DNA of 64,000 bases from contig OU612074.1 of NCBI GenBank assembly GCA_914767715.1, positions 11,194,062-11,258,061 of the forward strand, written 5' to 3'. Positions 37,229-48,663 of the stretch are shown one piece after another. The position numbers were made by a program, and so were the translations under genes. This DNA comes from Membranipora membranacea. Lineage: Eukaryota; Bryozoa; Gymnolaemata; Cheilostomatida; Membraniporidae. Position 1 is the stretch's first letter; every line of letters starts with the position of its first letter. The notes under the pieces were generated by a model, which worked only from the letters and a program-made list of their open reading frames with translations, did not search any database and was not told the DNA's origin.

Positions 37229-39997
37229 CTATGCCAATAAACTGAAAAAATGTTGCATTAGCCTTTTCTTAAACATATTCAAAGTAAGAGTGCTTCTCAA
37301 TGAAGAGGGTAAAATATTAAAGTTTGTTGCTATTTTGTGGTTTAAGTTGTCTAATGGAGGTTTAAGTAAGTGTGTATCTCTTCTTGGAAATCGGTGTGGT
37401 GTGGTAACAAAAAAATCAGAGATGTATGGAGGTGATAAATTATTCAGAGCCTTAAATCCCGTAATGCAAGTAAAATAATTGCTCAGTATTGGAAGGGGTA
37501 AAATTTTAAGTGATGTACATAGGTCATTAGTAGGTGACAAATAAAAAGGTATATGTTGAACATTGGCCACAATTCTCAAGGCTCTTTTTTGCTGAGTGAA
37601 AATAGGGTTTGTGATATTTGATGCACATAAGTTGTAATATATATGGATACCATAAATGAGATAACAGTGAATAAATTGAAAATAAAATTGTTTAGCAGAA
37701 TGCGTGGTCAAGTAGGGTCTGCATAGCTTAAGTAAGTTAGTATTTTTTGACACCTTATCCAAAACAGTCTCACAATGGCCATTCAATGAAAATGAGTCAG
37801 ATATCTTAAAGCCAAGAAGTTCAGTTTCATGCCTTTGAAATATTTGGTTATTGTCAATTTTTAAATTTAATGATGAATCCTCTCCAAAAGAACTTAAAAA
37901 GTGTGATTTTTTATAATTTATTGTCATGTGATTATTTTTGCACCACTTGTTGATTGAAACCAAATCTCGATTACAAATTTGAACTAATGTAGAGGGAACA
38001 GAATGGCTTGCTACAAAAACAGTGTCATCAGCATATGCATAAGAGTTCGAGGAGAGAGGTAGATTTAGTAGGTCATTTATATAAATCTGAAATAAAGTTG
38101 GTGCCAGTATTGAACCTTGCGGCACCCCAATATTGATGTCAAGTATTGATGACACTGCACCATCAAAATGAACATACTGAGACCTGTCCTGTAGAAATGA
38201 TGAAAGCAACAAAAATGCCTTGTTCTCAAAATTAAAGTTCTGTAGTTTATTTTTTAATATTTGGTGATCAACACAATCAAATGCCTTGCAGAAATCAATA
38301 AACAGAAAAATACTCTTCCTTTGTTTGAGTTTCTCAGAAGAATAGTCAGAAATAATTTTGTGAACGGCGTCGCTGCATGAATGTGCAGTGCGAAAACCGG
38401 ACTGCGATGAAGATATTAGATGGTTTTCATTCAAAAATATCTGTATATTAATATTTAAATGTTTTTCAAATATCTTTGAAAGAACGGGTAAAACTGATAT
38501 AGGTCTATAATTTCCTGGGTCATCTTTTGACCCTGACTTAAAAATAGGGGTTACGCGAGCAATTTTCCAGACTTTTGGGAATACTCCTTCATCTAAAATT
38601 CTATTGAAAATATCTGTGAGCACTGGACCTATGTAGGGAAATGTTTTGTTTAACATCCGAACTGAAATCTGGTCAGGACCAGTGCTTTTGCTTATGGGTA
38701 TTGATTTTAGAAGCTTATGCAATGAGACTGTTGTGAATTTTGGAAATTGTTTCAAACCTTTGTGGTGGTAATTTGGTAAAGTACTAGAAAAATCCGAAAT
38801 CAACGAAAAATCCTTTGATAGCTTCGCAGCGATAGATGTAAAATGCTCGTTCAAATTACTGCTAGAAATATCAGCAGCATTGTCAATGTAGGTTTTAGTT
38901 TTGTTTCTGATATTTAGCGCATTCCACAATGATTTGGTTTTATGGCCTTTGGAATTTTCTACCAGTTTTGTCATATACTTCTTCTTTTTTCTTTTTATCA
39001 TGTTAGTCACTAAGTTTCTTTCAGTTTTATAAAAATCCCATAAATTTTGAGATTTATACTGATCTCTTAGTCTCATATGATCACGCACTTCATCATCAAT
39101 CCACATAGGAAGGACCTCAGATTTGACATAGCGAGTCCTCCATTTTATAAGTTTTGATGTTAAATTTAAGAAAGTTTCATTGAAATTCTCTATGACATGG
39201 TTGATGTTGCTGTAACATAGAGATTGGTGCCAGTCAACATTGCTGAAATATTTGTGTATATTTTCATCGGTAAATTTGCTATAATCGTTGAAATTTATCT
39301 TAATTCTTTTCTCTGATTTTACAACACCCTTTTTTCGTATTGCCATAACCAAAAAATGATCACTTAAAGAGTATTTCAGAACTAAGCTAGAACGAACATT
39401 GGCTGGTTGGTTAGTGTATATGTGATCAATGATAGATTCAGAATTTTCTGCAATTCTTGTAAAATCCTTTATTAGTTGTGTAAGTCCAAGTGGATTTATG
39501 ACATTTCTAAACCACCTGACCAATGTGCTGTTATGACCGAGGTCAACATTAAAATCACCCAAAATGATTACTTCCCTGCAAATTGATACAATGTTCTCGA
39601 TGTAATGAGTGAAGACATGATTCCAATCAACAAGTGCGCTAGGTGGGCGATAAACGAAGCATGTTAAAAAAGATTGTGAGTGGGTTTGGGAGATTTTCAA
39701 AGTAATTGACTCAGGCATTGAATGGTTTGCAACATTGATCTCTTCAAATGAAATACCAACACGTATGTAGCATAGCAAACCCCCTCCTTGACCAGTATTC
39801 CTATCCTGTCTTACAATATTATAGTTCAATATATGGAAAAAACTATTTGATTTAGACTCATTTAGAAAAGTCTCAGATAAACAAAAAATATCAAGATCAT
39901 TTTCATGTAAGATCTTTTTAACTTCATCAATTTTGCTTGTAAGCCCTCTAATATTTAGATGAGCTATTTTCATGCCTTGAGTAAAATAACTAGACAT
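37229..39997 (-). CDS. LINE ORF2: AP endonuclease plus reverse transcriptase
   Basis: From the ATG at 39997 this reads 922 residues without a stop. The N-terminal endonuclease shows AHLNIRG, CLSETFL, ILGDFNVDLG, SIIDHIYTN and SLSDHF. The RT follows with RPISVLPVLSKIFEK, FIDFCKAFDCVDHQIL, GVPQGSILAPTLFQIYIND and AYADDTVFVAS (catalytic DD). The C-terminus ends KKRLMQHFFSLLA. It nicks the target and copies the element RNA there. The start codon overlaps the ORF1 stop: ATGTCTAG on the minus strand holds both (39990-39997), suggesting stop-restart translation. The frame is open further upstream, but that part lies in ORF1. All catalytic motifs are present, so it may be active. Confidence 0.92.
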   Translation of the reverse strand: MSSYFTQGMKIAHLNIRGLTSKIDEVKKILHENDLDIFCLSETFLNESKSNSFFHILNYNIVRQDRNTGQGGGLLCYIRVGISFEEINVANHSMPESITLKISQTHSQSFLTCFVYRPPSALVDWNHVFTHYIENIVSICREVIILGDFNVDLGHNSTLVRWFRNVINPLGLTQLIKDFTRIAENSESIIDHIYTNQPANVRSSLVLKYSLSDHFLVMAIRKKGVVKSEKRIKINFNDYSKFTDENIHKYFSNVDWHQSLCYSNINHVIENFNETFLNLTSKLIKWRTRYVKSEVLPMWIDDEVRDHMRLRDQYKSQNLWDFYKTERNLVTNMIKRKKKKYMTKLVENSKGHKTKSLWNALNIRNKTKTYIDNAADISSSNLNEHFTSIAAKLSKDFSLISDFSSTLPNYHHKGLKQFPKFTTVSLHKLLKSIPISKSTGPDQISVRMLNKTFPYIGPVLTDIFNRILDEGVFPKVWKIARVTPIFKSGSKDDPGNYRPISVLPVLSKIFEKHLNINIQIFLNENHLISSSQSGFRTAHSCSDAVHKIISDYSSEKLKQRKSIFLFIDFCKAFDCVDHQILKNKLQNFNFENKAFLLLSSFLQDRSQYVHFDGAVSSILDINIGVPQGSILAPTLFQIYINDLLNLPLSSNSYAYADDTVFVASHSVPSTLVQICNRDLVSINKWCKNNHMTINYKKSHFLSSFGEDSSLNLKIDNNQIFQRHETELLGFKISDSFSLNGHCETVLDKVSKNTNLLKLCRPYLTTHSAKQFYFQFIHCYLIYGIHIYYNLCASNITNPIFTQQKRALRIVANVQHIPFYLSPTNDLCTSLKILPLPILSNYFTCITGFKALNNLSPPYISDFFVTTPHRFPRRDTHLLKPPLDNLNHKIATNFNILPSSLRSTLTLNMFKKRLMQHFFSLLA

Positions 39998-41486
39998 TTG
40001 GAGTTGAAATTTCTGATAGGTGGCAATATATGAATAAAGATTTGAGTGGTATACCATTGTGTATAGCGTGTTTCATGTCGGTTTGTGATGCGAATTTTAC
40101 CTTCACAGTGCGCAAGGTCTTACCACCTTTTGAGAGTCTCTCAATAGTGGCCTCCGGATAAACTGCTTTGATATCTCGCTCTATATCATTGTTACTGCCT
40201 TCTTTAGGGACATTGTACATCATGGCACAGTTTAAATTCTGAGTCTTGGGGTCTTGTGGTCTCCTTGCAGTCGATCCACCAAAGAGGAGACAATTCCATT
40301 CCGTTACAATTTTTATAGCTGCAGCAGTATCTCTAAATTGAATGGCCAGTTTTGGATGATCTGACTTAAACTTATATGGCGTTATTTTTTCTACAATCAC
40401 TAGACCATAATGTTTGCAGATCTCTTGTCGAGTAATATCTTGGTTGTAATTTAAATGGAAAGCTGAGTCTTTCTCAATATTGACGATAATGTTTCTTTCA
40501 GGTGCAAATGGTTCTCTATGCGTTGACTGTGGATGGTCTGAGCTGTGTTGGTCCTTACTGGATGATTTGAGTTTTGACTTTCTGCTGTGAAGGGTATTAT
40601 TGTTTGGTGATCCACTATGGTGTGGTGAAGGGGAAGGCCGGCCGTGGGATTGGAAGGATAGTGGTCGGGATGAAGGGTTTGCCTGGTTTTGTTGAGTGGA
40701 AGTGTGTGGTGTTGGTATGAAGGGGGAAACATGTGCACCAGTGTCGTGACTTTGTGTTTTTCCAGCAACCTCTGCATACGTTCCAAATTTCTGGTTGATG
40801 GAAGATTCCAGTTGTTGTTTTACACAGAACAGTTGATGGTTAAATTTCTGCTCCATAGTTTCTGAGAAATGGCTCAGGTGAGCACGTAATGTGTCATTGG
40901 TTAATGGTCCGATGTTTCTGCTCTCCTGCATTTGTTGGATGATCTTGGCCTGGTTATTGACTACCTCTTCCAGTTCTTGAATTCTTGATTGCAGTGACTT
41001 GTTCAAAGCCTTGCACATATCTAGACTGCAGTCTGGAATTTTGGTAGGTGGTGAAGAAATTGGTGGGTAAGAACTTATGTCAGAGATTGGTGGAGGGATC
41101 GATTTATTGAGAGGAGATCTTGATCTTGATCTTGATTTTTCTCTTGATTTCTTTGGTGGAGTGAGTTGGTCATGTTTTCCTGTCTCAGCTTGTCTCCTGT
41201 TAAAGGTTGCAGATTTAAGCTGTTGGTTGATGGGAGAGGAATTTGTTATAGCGGTTCGAACATGAGTGATATCTATGTCAGACTGGATAATAGGAGATGA
41301 GGTGTTGGGGATGGGTGATATAGGACTGGCCGTATTGTTGATTGGGCTCTGGTTTTTGACTGGGCTCTGTTGGGAAGGGGTGGTGGGATGGGAAGGCAAA
41401 CCCTTTGATGACTCACTTTCAATATTTGATGAAGTTGATGGGACAGGGTGAGTTGGGAGCGATGGCTCATGCATTATAGGGCTCAT
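39990..41486 (-). CDS. LINE ORF1: coiled-coil RNA-binding protein
   Basis: 498 residues. The first 150 are Ser/Pro-rich with an SRSRSRS stretch. Residues about 165-245 form a likely coiled coil (SLQSRIQELEEVVNNQAKI, then Gln-rich heptads) for oligomerisation. A second Ser/His-rich linker follows, then residues about 330-495 (NIIVNIEKDSAF to SLFIYCHLSEIS) have the alternating pattern of the RRM-like and C-terminal domains found in LINE ORF1 proteins. No CCHC knuckle is seen. The start lies within the tandem array at 41461-41590, and an in-frame TAA stands upstream, which fixes the start. Confidence 0.85.
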   Translation of the reverse strand: MSPIMHEPSLPTHPVPSTSSNIESESSKGLPSHPTTPSQQSPVKNQSPINNTASPISPIPNTSSPIIQSDIDITHVRTAITNSSPINQQLKSATFNRRQAETGKHDQLTPPKKSREKSRSRSRSPLNKSIPPPISDISSYPPISSPPTKIPDCSLDMCKALNKSLQSRIQELEEVVNNQAKIIQQMQESRNIGPLTNDTLRAHLSHFSETMEQKFNHQLFCVKQQLESSINQKFGTYAEVAGKTQSHDTGAHVSPFIPTPHTSTQQNQANPSSRPLSFQSHGRPSPSPHHSGSPNNNTLHSRKSKLKSSSKDQHSSDHPQSTHREPFAPERNIIVNIEKDSAFHLNYNQDITRQEICKHYGLVIVEKITPYKFKSDHPKLAIQFRDTAAAIKIVTEWNCLLFGGSTARRPQDPKTQNLNCAMMYNVPKEGSNNDIERDIKAVYPEATIERLSKGGKTLRTVKVKFASQTDMKHAIHNGIPLKSLFIYCHLSEISTPNV

Positions 41487-41590
41487 GCATTATAGCGATG
41501 CTCATGCATTATAGCGATTGCATTATTAGAGCTCATGCATTATTAGAGCTCATGCATTATAGCGATGGGCATGATGCATTATAGGATGAC
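41461..41590. repeat. Tandem array of gctcatgcattatag(cgat) at the LINE 5' end
   Basis: Seven or so units of 15-19 bp lie between the exon 9 remnant of copy C and LINE ORF1. The ORF1 start codon and a second ATG (MSPIMHEP) come from the array itself. It may be the LINE 5' UTR in monomer form or a local repeat made at insertion. Confidence 0.75.
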
Positions 41591-42119
41591 ATTTTTAAGG
41601 ATACCTTGACACTGAGTTGGTTCTTCTCTGCTCAACAAGAAATTGAGATTTTATCCGCACACGCTGCACTGTGTTGAGTGTCTTTTAGTCAGTCAGCCGA
41701 TTCTCTCTGAAGAAGCAATCAAATGGAGATTTAAACTAACTAAATAATTTTATTTTATTACTTTGGCGGCCAACTATATCCCTGGTGAGAAATTTCCAGA
41801 AAAATATTTCAATCAAGGTATGAGGTGCTGAGAAACTCTCTCAAGCTCTATAGCATCGCAAAACACAAAACAATAGTATTATATTGTGGTGTTTATATAA
41901 GTGGTTTAGTAATGCAGCATACTAAAATACCAAGATTTACCAAGAAAGCACTACTTGTAAGATCTGATTTATTTACATACAAAACAACAGTTGGTGGATT
42001 AAACCTCCTACGTTTGCTGAATATCTTGCAATTCATTAACAAAAAACTTACCACTTTCAATAAGACCATTAATGCTCTCAGTCTTCACTAGTAATTATTC
42101 AGCGTTTACTAAACCCAAT

Positions 42120-42540
42120 AGTATAGATATCAGTTTCAGAATGAGCGAATGATGACAATGTCTGCTTATCGGTTGTCATATAATTTAACCACTTTGTTGA
42201 TATCAGCAGGTACTCAACATTTGAAGTAACAAGCCAAAGCTAAAATTAGAATTTCACTGATAAGGTTATGACTCACAGTTGAGCCATAAACTAAGACAAG
42301 CCACATACTTTCCCTGTTTATATTATTTTTCATTTCTAATGAGTAACCGGATTTTGCTTAGACATCCGCATATCCTATCTCTAAATGATATTATCGAAAT
42401 TCTAACTCTTCATGTGGAGCAGTGGAAAGCATCGCTGCAATCTCACCTGTCAGTAACGTGCTGCCAATGTTTCAGAAAACCTTAGAAAGTATGCTATTGG
42501 CAATTACGAACCCTTAGCATCAGCGTCAGAAATTAGTGGG
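42120..42540. repeat. Inverted copy of the 12650-13230 repeat
   Basis: Read in reverse this matches 12960-13200, including acagggaaagtatgtggctt, gtcataa and tacttcaaatgttgagtacc. It lies just upstream of copy C as the other copy lies upstream of copy A, so the A/C duplication may extend to here. Confidence 0.65.
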
Positions 42541-43950
42541 AACTGGTGGGAACTGAGTACCTGCATGAAGATATAGAAGAGGAACTACTAGAATACAGTT
42601 CCTATTGGATTATATGCAAAAAACTGTGTGAATATATCCCTTTTTGACTGGATAACAATCAATCAATCTTACTATTACAAAGCTATATTTCTGCATAAAT
42701 GCTATGCTCAACATACATTTGCATAGATTGATTATATTAGTTACTGCAAAAGATTTCCTTGCGGGCTGCCAGTTGGGCCACAATCAACCCAAAGAGTAGA
42801 GCACCAACAAAGAAAGAACTCCTATCAGGAAGATTTTAACTCTGTGTTTTGAACTGTCTACTTTGTGCATACCTAACCATTATTAACAATGTTTTTCCTG
42901 TGAATACTTTACTACTCCAGGGTAGACTAGGTGCTGGGTGAAAGCCGATCTGTCTTCATTCAAGACAAAACTGGAAAGCATCCGACATTATTGAAACTTA
43001 CTAGTTGGTACCAGAGAGATTCGAAAATTGGTTCAGGTTCAGGTCAAAACACTTGCTATATGTTTTCGAGTATATGATGACCTTCATATGATGGCTCTCA
43101 TATCAGCTACCTGAGACTAAGCTTGGGTAGCTTTAGATGTCTTTAATATGACAAAATGTTTATAAATGAAGCATCAGACTCTGAAGATGCTACGAAAAAG
43201 ATTGGCCAAAGCTCTGCATGGACCTAATATAAAATTGTCCAGATTGAATGCATTAACGTCATGAGGTTTTGATAGTCCTTTTACTTTGGTTAGTTTCATC
43301 GGGAGCGATATTGTAAAAATAAACAAACAGTTTGAATAAATCGATCATCATCGTTTCAAGTTATAAATGTAATATAAATACTAGAACCGGCGTGGCTATA
43401 TTCACAAGTGAATATAAAGTCATACAACATAATTTATAATATATTAATAAAGCTGAACCAAAAGAACAGCAAACAATAAAAGATAGAAAAAAAAGATTTC
43501 ACGAGATTCATCAATTTATTTTAGTTTCAATTTCAGGCAATTGCATCATCATCAATACTGGCTTCCTTTCTTGATAATTTTTTTATAAATTTAAAGTAAA
43601 CTAAAATTGATGATGTCACCCAGATGAAGCCATTGATCACGCAATAAAACTTTTTTTCTACATAAGACCATTAAATGTGCTGTTGCTATATGCTGCCTGC
43701 TGCCAATAGTTATCATTATATCAAAATATTTTTTCGAAATTTCCAATGAACACATATGTATAAATACTATGTCCAGTTTTGAAGAAATTCCGTCTGGTAG
43801 TTCTTGACTTATAGAAGCTAGATGAAAGCTCTAAATTTGTTGCGGAATAATAAACTCAACCAAAACAAGAGTAATACAACTTTGTTGTATGACTAATTAT
43901 ATCATCTATTGAAAACAGATCGAATTCCTTCTCCCATCCTCCTGCTGCTG
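42541..43950. other. Non-coding spacer
   Basis: AT-rich with no supported gene or clear repeat. The endonuclease part of the LINE that follows could once have been here but I cannot see it. Confidence 0.4.
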
Positions 43951-44009
43951 AGTCAAGATAAACCGACACCTATCTTTTCCGATGCTCAGAAGTAACCAAT
44001 TGTAGACGT

Positions 44010-46330
44010 GAGCCAATGCTGCCCTACCAATCCCTCCTGAACATAAGCTTAGGTACCGATGTGAATTCAGAGGATTCCGGCAGCTGGCGAAGCAAAGATT
44101 TGAAGGATTCTTCACATTTATCCTATTACATACGAAAGCATCGCCAGACTTAGTAGTCAAAATTATTGTATTCCTACACGCTCGGTATAAAATCAGACTC
44201 GATATCGCCAAGATTGACTGGTCCTATCTGCCACTCGTTAAGGATCTAGATGTAAAGGTTGAGGCTTTTCAGTCAATCGTAAGCGATATATACCATAAAC
44301 ATTGCCCGTTGAAGAGATTCCGAATAAAGTATGATAGCTCGCCAGCCTGGGAAACCTCTCTAATCCAAAAGATACGAAGGGCCAAGGATACAGCTTTCTC
44401 GAAAGGGAAACCCTCCTATATCTATCTTAGAACAATGCGGGAGCTATTAATAGCCAAATCAAAACACAGCTATTTTGATCGCAAAATCAATCATCTCAAG
44501 GCAGGTAGTGCTAATTGGTGGAAGAGTGTGAAAGCACTCGATATCAAAACCAAAACGAAAACACCCACACATTATCTCGTATATGACACGCTTTGTGACC
44601 CACAGCAGTTTGTTGAAAAACTGAACAGCTACTATATCTCTATTGGTGACGCTCAAAGCCCAAAAACCGAGTGCTATCAAACTCATAAGAAATACACCGT
44701 AGATCAGGTTTCAATAGGCGAAGTCAAAACTGCTCTGAAAAACATCAACACACAGAAAGCTATACATAGTGATGACTATCCTTCGTGGATGAGTAAATAT
44801 TGCTATGATGACCTATGCATACCAACAACTGATATCATCAGCCAAACTCTATCCGAAGCAACATTTCCGTTGTTATATAAGTCAGCGGAAATCACTCCTA
44901 TTGCATAGAACAACTCTCCATCTGGTCGCAAAGACTATCGCCCCATCTCACTTTTGTGGCATGTGGGTAAAGATATCGAGAGCTTCATGAACACCTGACT
45001 ACGAAATCATCTCATACCACAGCTGAATCAAAACCAGTTCGCATACTTGCAGGCTGTAGGCTGGGCTGATGCGTTAGTATCTGTTTAGAGGATGTCACAA
45101 AAGCTATGGATGATAAATCAAACATTGCCACTGAAATGATTCTTTATGATTTTAGTTAGGCCTTTGATCTGATGGATCACTCTATACTCCTACGCAAACT
45201 GAAATCCTTGAATCTTCCCGCGTCACTTCTGGCCCTGGTTGATAACTACCTGGACAATCGGCATCAGTGTGTCACTCTAAAACGACATAGTGTGAAATCA
45301 TGCACTGCAAAGATACGTACTGGTGTACCACAGGGGACACTCTGCGGCCCTACTCTGTGGTTGGCCTTCGTGGACTCGTTGCAATTCACACAGGGATCTA
45401 CTGTTAAATACGCTGACGACACTACCACCTACTACCCGTTGAGGAAACAAGATCTTTCAATCGTCAGCACCACTCAAACATCAGTCGCGTTCGAACCTCC
45501 TGAAGTCGGCCAGAAGCTTATCGACGAATGCCAGAGCCGGGCACAAGCCAATCAAATGAAACTTAATGCAACAAAGACAAAAACTATGAATGTATCCCTA
45601 AGAAAGAAGATGACCATGACTGACACACTGCAGATGGATACCCACCGCGTTGAAAATGTCACATCCACCAAGCTGTTAGGTGTGACAATAGACCAACATC
45701 TGCAGTTCAACGCACATGTCACAAATATATGTACATCCGCTAACAGAAAATGTCACGGACTTCTTGTCTTAAAGCAATCAGGTGTGAACCAGCCGAGTTT
45801 AGTTCAAATGTACAAAGCTCAGATAGTGCCAACAATCTCCCACTCAGCACCTGCCTGGTATCCATTCTTAAGCAAATACCAACAAGATGAACTTGAGAAA
45901 TGTCAGAAACTTGCATTGAGGATAATTTACCCAGAGGTTGAACATTACGAGGAACGCTTACTAGCCGCCTCACTCCCTCTGCTCAACGAACTACTAAAGC
46001 TGAACTGCCACAATTATATACAGCAAATTTTGGAAAGTACCGATCATCTGCTCAGACCACGGCTTGCCATACGAGATCAAAACATTAGACACTCATCGAG
46101 AAGATCAGATAAATGTGTGTATATACAGAAATGTAGGACAGAGAAGAGGAATTGTGCCATCTTAGTGAACCATAGATACAATGACTTTTTCTATATTATG
46201 ATTGTTTTTACCTCAGAACCAGTTTTTACAGTTTTTACAGTTTTACATTTTTATTTACCAAGGGGCATTTTTTGTCTGTTATTGTAAGCATTCTCGGATG
46301 AGAAGTTTTAAAATTAAAACAAACAAAACA
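44010..46330 (+). mobile_element. Decayed LINE (linker, RT and 3' end)
   Basis: The frame is open from about 44010 (PPEHKLRYRCEFRG) through the linker (DWSYLPLVKDLDVKVEAF) to TAG at 44906, with further stops near 44997 and 45159 and a frameshift near 45085. From 45160 it is open again: GVPQGTLCGPTLWLAFVDSL, VKYADDTTTYYP, TKLLGVTIDQHLQFNAHV, and SAPAWYPFLSKYQ up to the stop at 46287. The 3' end is A-rich (aaacaaacaaacatt). The last 185 bases match 6526-6727. Nothing of the endonuclease or ORF1 is seen, so it is 5'-truncated. It is not functional as it stands. Confidence 0.88.
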
Positions 46331-48640
46331 AACAAACATTTTCATATCTAATTTTCTTTAAAATTGCTAAATGTAAATTAGTCATTAGATTGATAGGGCG
46401 TTGTTTATGTTGTCAAATCCTTCCTTATCAATGTAAACAGAACTTTCTGACAAACTTGGCGCCAAAATATAGCACATGTACGGAATCAGAATTGGGTGAT
46501 CTATCCACCTGGATGGGGATGGGAGAAAGTGAATCTGAACCAAAGGGCCCCTTTAAGTGAGTGCTTTCTTTGTCACATGATACTCAGGCTAATTCTATCA
46601 AAAGGTATGCAGCGTGATAAGTGACTGCTTTTGTATTTGATCATTGATTAACTATACTCAATAATTTAGATTGCACATACACTGGTATATGAATGCACTT
46701 CAGTTATCAAACACGCCTACTTGTTGTGTAACTGAAATTTTATCACTGAAGCGGAATTCCCCATTTATCAAATGAATGTAATGCGCTGGCATTCAGTAAC
46801 TAAGCAAGCAGGTCAGTTTCAGTTTGTATTACAAGTAAGGAAGCTGGTTGTATTGAGCTTAATAAGGGCGAGGCTTTACTGAAGTCTTATTCATCCTACT
46901 TCAGTGCAACTGTGTAAGTAAGTGAGTGGATACAATATAACAGAATATTATGATTGTCTGGACAATAACCAAGTGCTTTGATTTAGTTGTATTGTATAAG
47001 ATTTAACACAGCAACAACTACTGCCCAGCGAGCAAATAGTTGTCTAAACTGAGTTAGAAAGAGGTTACCGGAAGAGGCTGAACACTGTTGCCAATTGTAT
47101 GCCATATGGACCGGTGGAAGAGGTTGCCAAAAAGGGATTTTTAGCAACCTCTTCAGGTTTTATATCCTTCTCAGGGAAGGATATATCAGGGATATTATTA
47201 ACTGTCTCTATCCAATTTCGATATTTAGAGGAGGCTCCTTTATTGACTAAGTATACGCATCCTTTTCTTGCAACATTTCTTTTTTGTGATTGCAAGTAAA
47301 TCAATAAAAACCTAGAGCATTTCTTTGAACATAAAACTGTCAATAATTTTAGATTTGATCCAGATGAACAAATTCATATGGACTAACCAAGGCTGTCACA
47401 ACAGGTGAAAATGAATCCCCATGATGTTAAAATATGATGTTTGTAAAAATATTGATTTAAAGGCTGACAAATCGATGCGCCAGGGTAGAAAGGCATAATT
47501 AATGTAATGTGATGCTATTGAAATCATTGCCTGGATTTATCCGGTTCACCTGCAAAATCACTTTTTTCCAATTCCAATTTCTATTTAGCCATAATAATCT
47601 CTTTTGCAAATCTCTGGGATTGGCAGTTCAATAAGAGCATAGCTTATCACAAATGAAATCAAATACCCACAACAAATACCACACGTTATTCTCAGGCATA
47701 AGTTTGATGTTATCTTTATTATTCATCTCAGTTGGGGTGTAAGGTGTTGATATTCTATAACGCTTAGAAATCATTGTTTTCAAACAATTTTAAAAAGCGT
47801 TTCATAAATGAACTTTATTATTCTTATTATTGTATTCAAATTAGAGAATAGATTTTTTAAAAGCATTCTCAAATGCAAATTGGAAATAGAAATGACTTGA
47901 ATAGGCAGTGCAGTGAGAGTATTATTACAGTGAGTGCAGTGAGAGGCATTATTAGTATAGGCAGTGCAGTATTATTTACATAGCTTATCACAACTAGAAT
48001 CTAATACCTGATCATTCATAAATAATATGGCATAAATTATTGTAAGGCAACATTTAGCATTGTTTATATATTATTCATCTCTGCCGACGAGCAAAATCTG
48101 AGCTTTTAGCTTACATTCTAAAATCCCCTGAGTAGCCTGAGTTGAACCCAAAAATCTGAGTAACTCGGGCTAAGCCTGAGTGGTTGAGAGCCCTGTCGAA
48201 AACAATGGGGAGTAAACTGTTCTCATGCTGGAGCCATACTAATAGATGGTAAATACATTAATGTTTGAGTGTTGGCTATATGTTGTCAGTCCAGAAAAGT
48301 TTTTTCTGCAACCGCCAATGGCAAGAAAATAGAAGCATCTACAACCAATTATATCTGTTGCTGGGAAATGGGGATATCTGGCTCCCTCTGGCATACCTAT
48401 CAGAGACAGGTGATGTCAGAGGATATTGGCTAACAATGAAGCTGCCCATTGGCGACCTCTACAGAAGGTTGCTGGCTAAATCTTGCCGGCTGGGTGGTGG
48501 TTCAGCTTTATTATGAGTATACTGCTTGGAATAGTCCAAGCTGGGAAATGGCATGCGAGTACCAAAATCACAATGGCTGTCATACACTCTATGGATTCGA
48601 TGTGTGCTCTTGATACCTGTCCCTTGACTCAAATGTTCTT
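46331..48640. other. Spacer upstream of the TRIM-like gene
   Basis: No gene is supported. It has a short hairpin at 47117-47152 (agaggttgcc ... ggcaacctct type) and a small tandem repeat of ggcagtgcagtgagag units at 47905-47980. The 3' part should hold the leader exon and promoter of the gene at 48664. Confidence 0.45.
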
Positions 48641-48663
48641 ACAGGTCAACGTCAGCTAGGATC

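Larger units (their letters stand above)
37110..41590 (-). mobile_element. Apparently intact two-ORF LINE
   Basis: The element runs from an AATAAA-like signal and a short TA repeat at its 3' end (about 37110-37131) to ORF1 at 41486, and perhaps through the tandem array up to 41590. ORF1 and ORF2 are both full and open. It interrupts intron 9 of gene B copy C just past the exon 9 donor. Lack of RNase H and the domain order (coiled-coil ORF1; endonuclease plus RT in ORF2) point to the CR1/L2/Jockey group; I cannot place it more finely. Confidence 0.88.
32794..41735 (-). pseudogene. Copy C: partial paralogue of gene B (exons 9-11 and 13), broken and split by insertions
   Basis: In minus-strand order: exon 9 (about 41604-41735, in-frame stop), exon 10 (34951-35059, early TGA), exon 11 (34016-34175, open, ELRKTRTRKTRSFSK) and exon 13 (32794-32923, open to TGA). 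Exon 12 and its surroundings are gone: alignment to copy A jumps from about 16245 to 16560. Joining exons 11 and 13 gives a wrong phase. Intron 9 has grown to 6.5 kb because the LINE 37110-41590 and the foldback element 35625-36992 landed in it. Introns are alignable to copy A, for example the run at 15480-15620 against 34530-34660. Confidence 0.75.

Noticed and set aside
43906-44211. 101-residue minus-strand frame
   Set aside because: It is opposite the linker of the decayed LINE at 44010-46330 and has no splice or family support.
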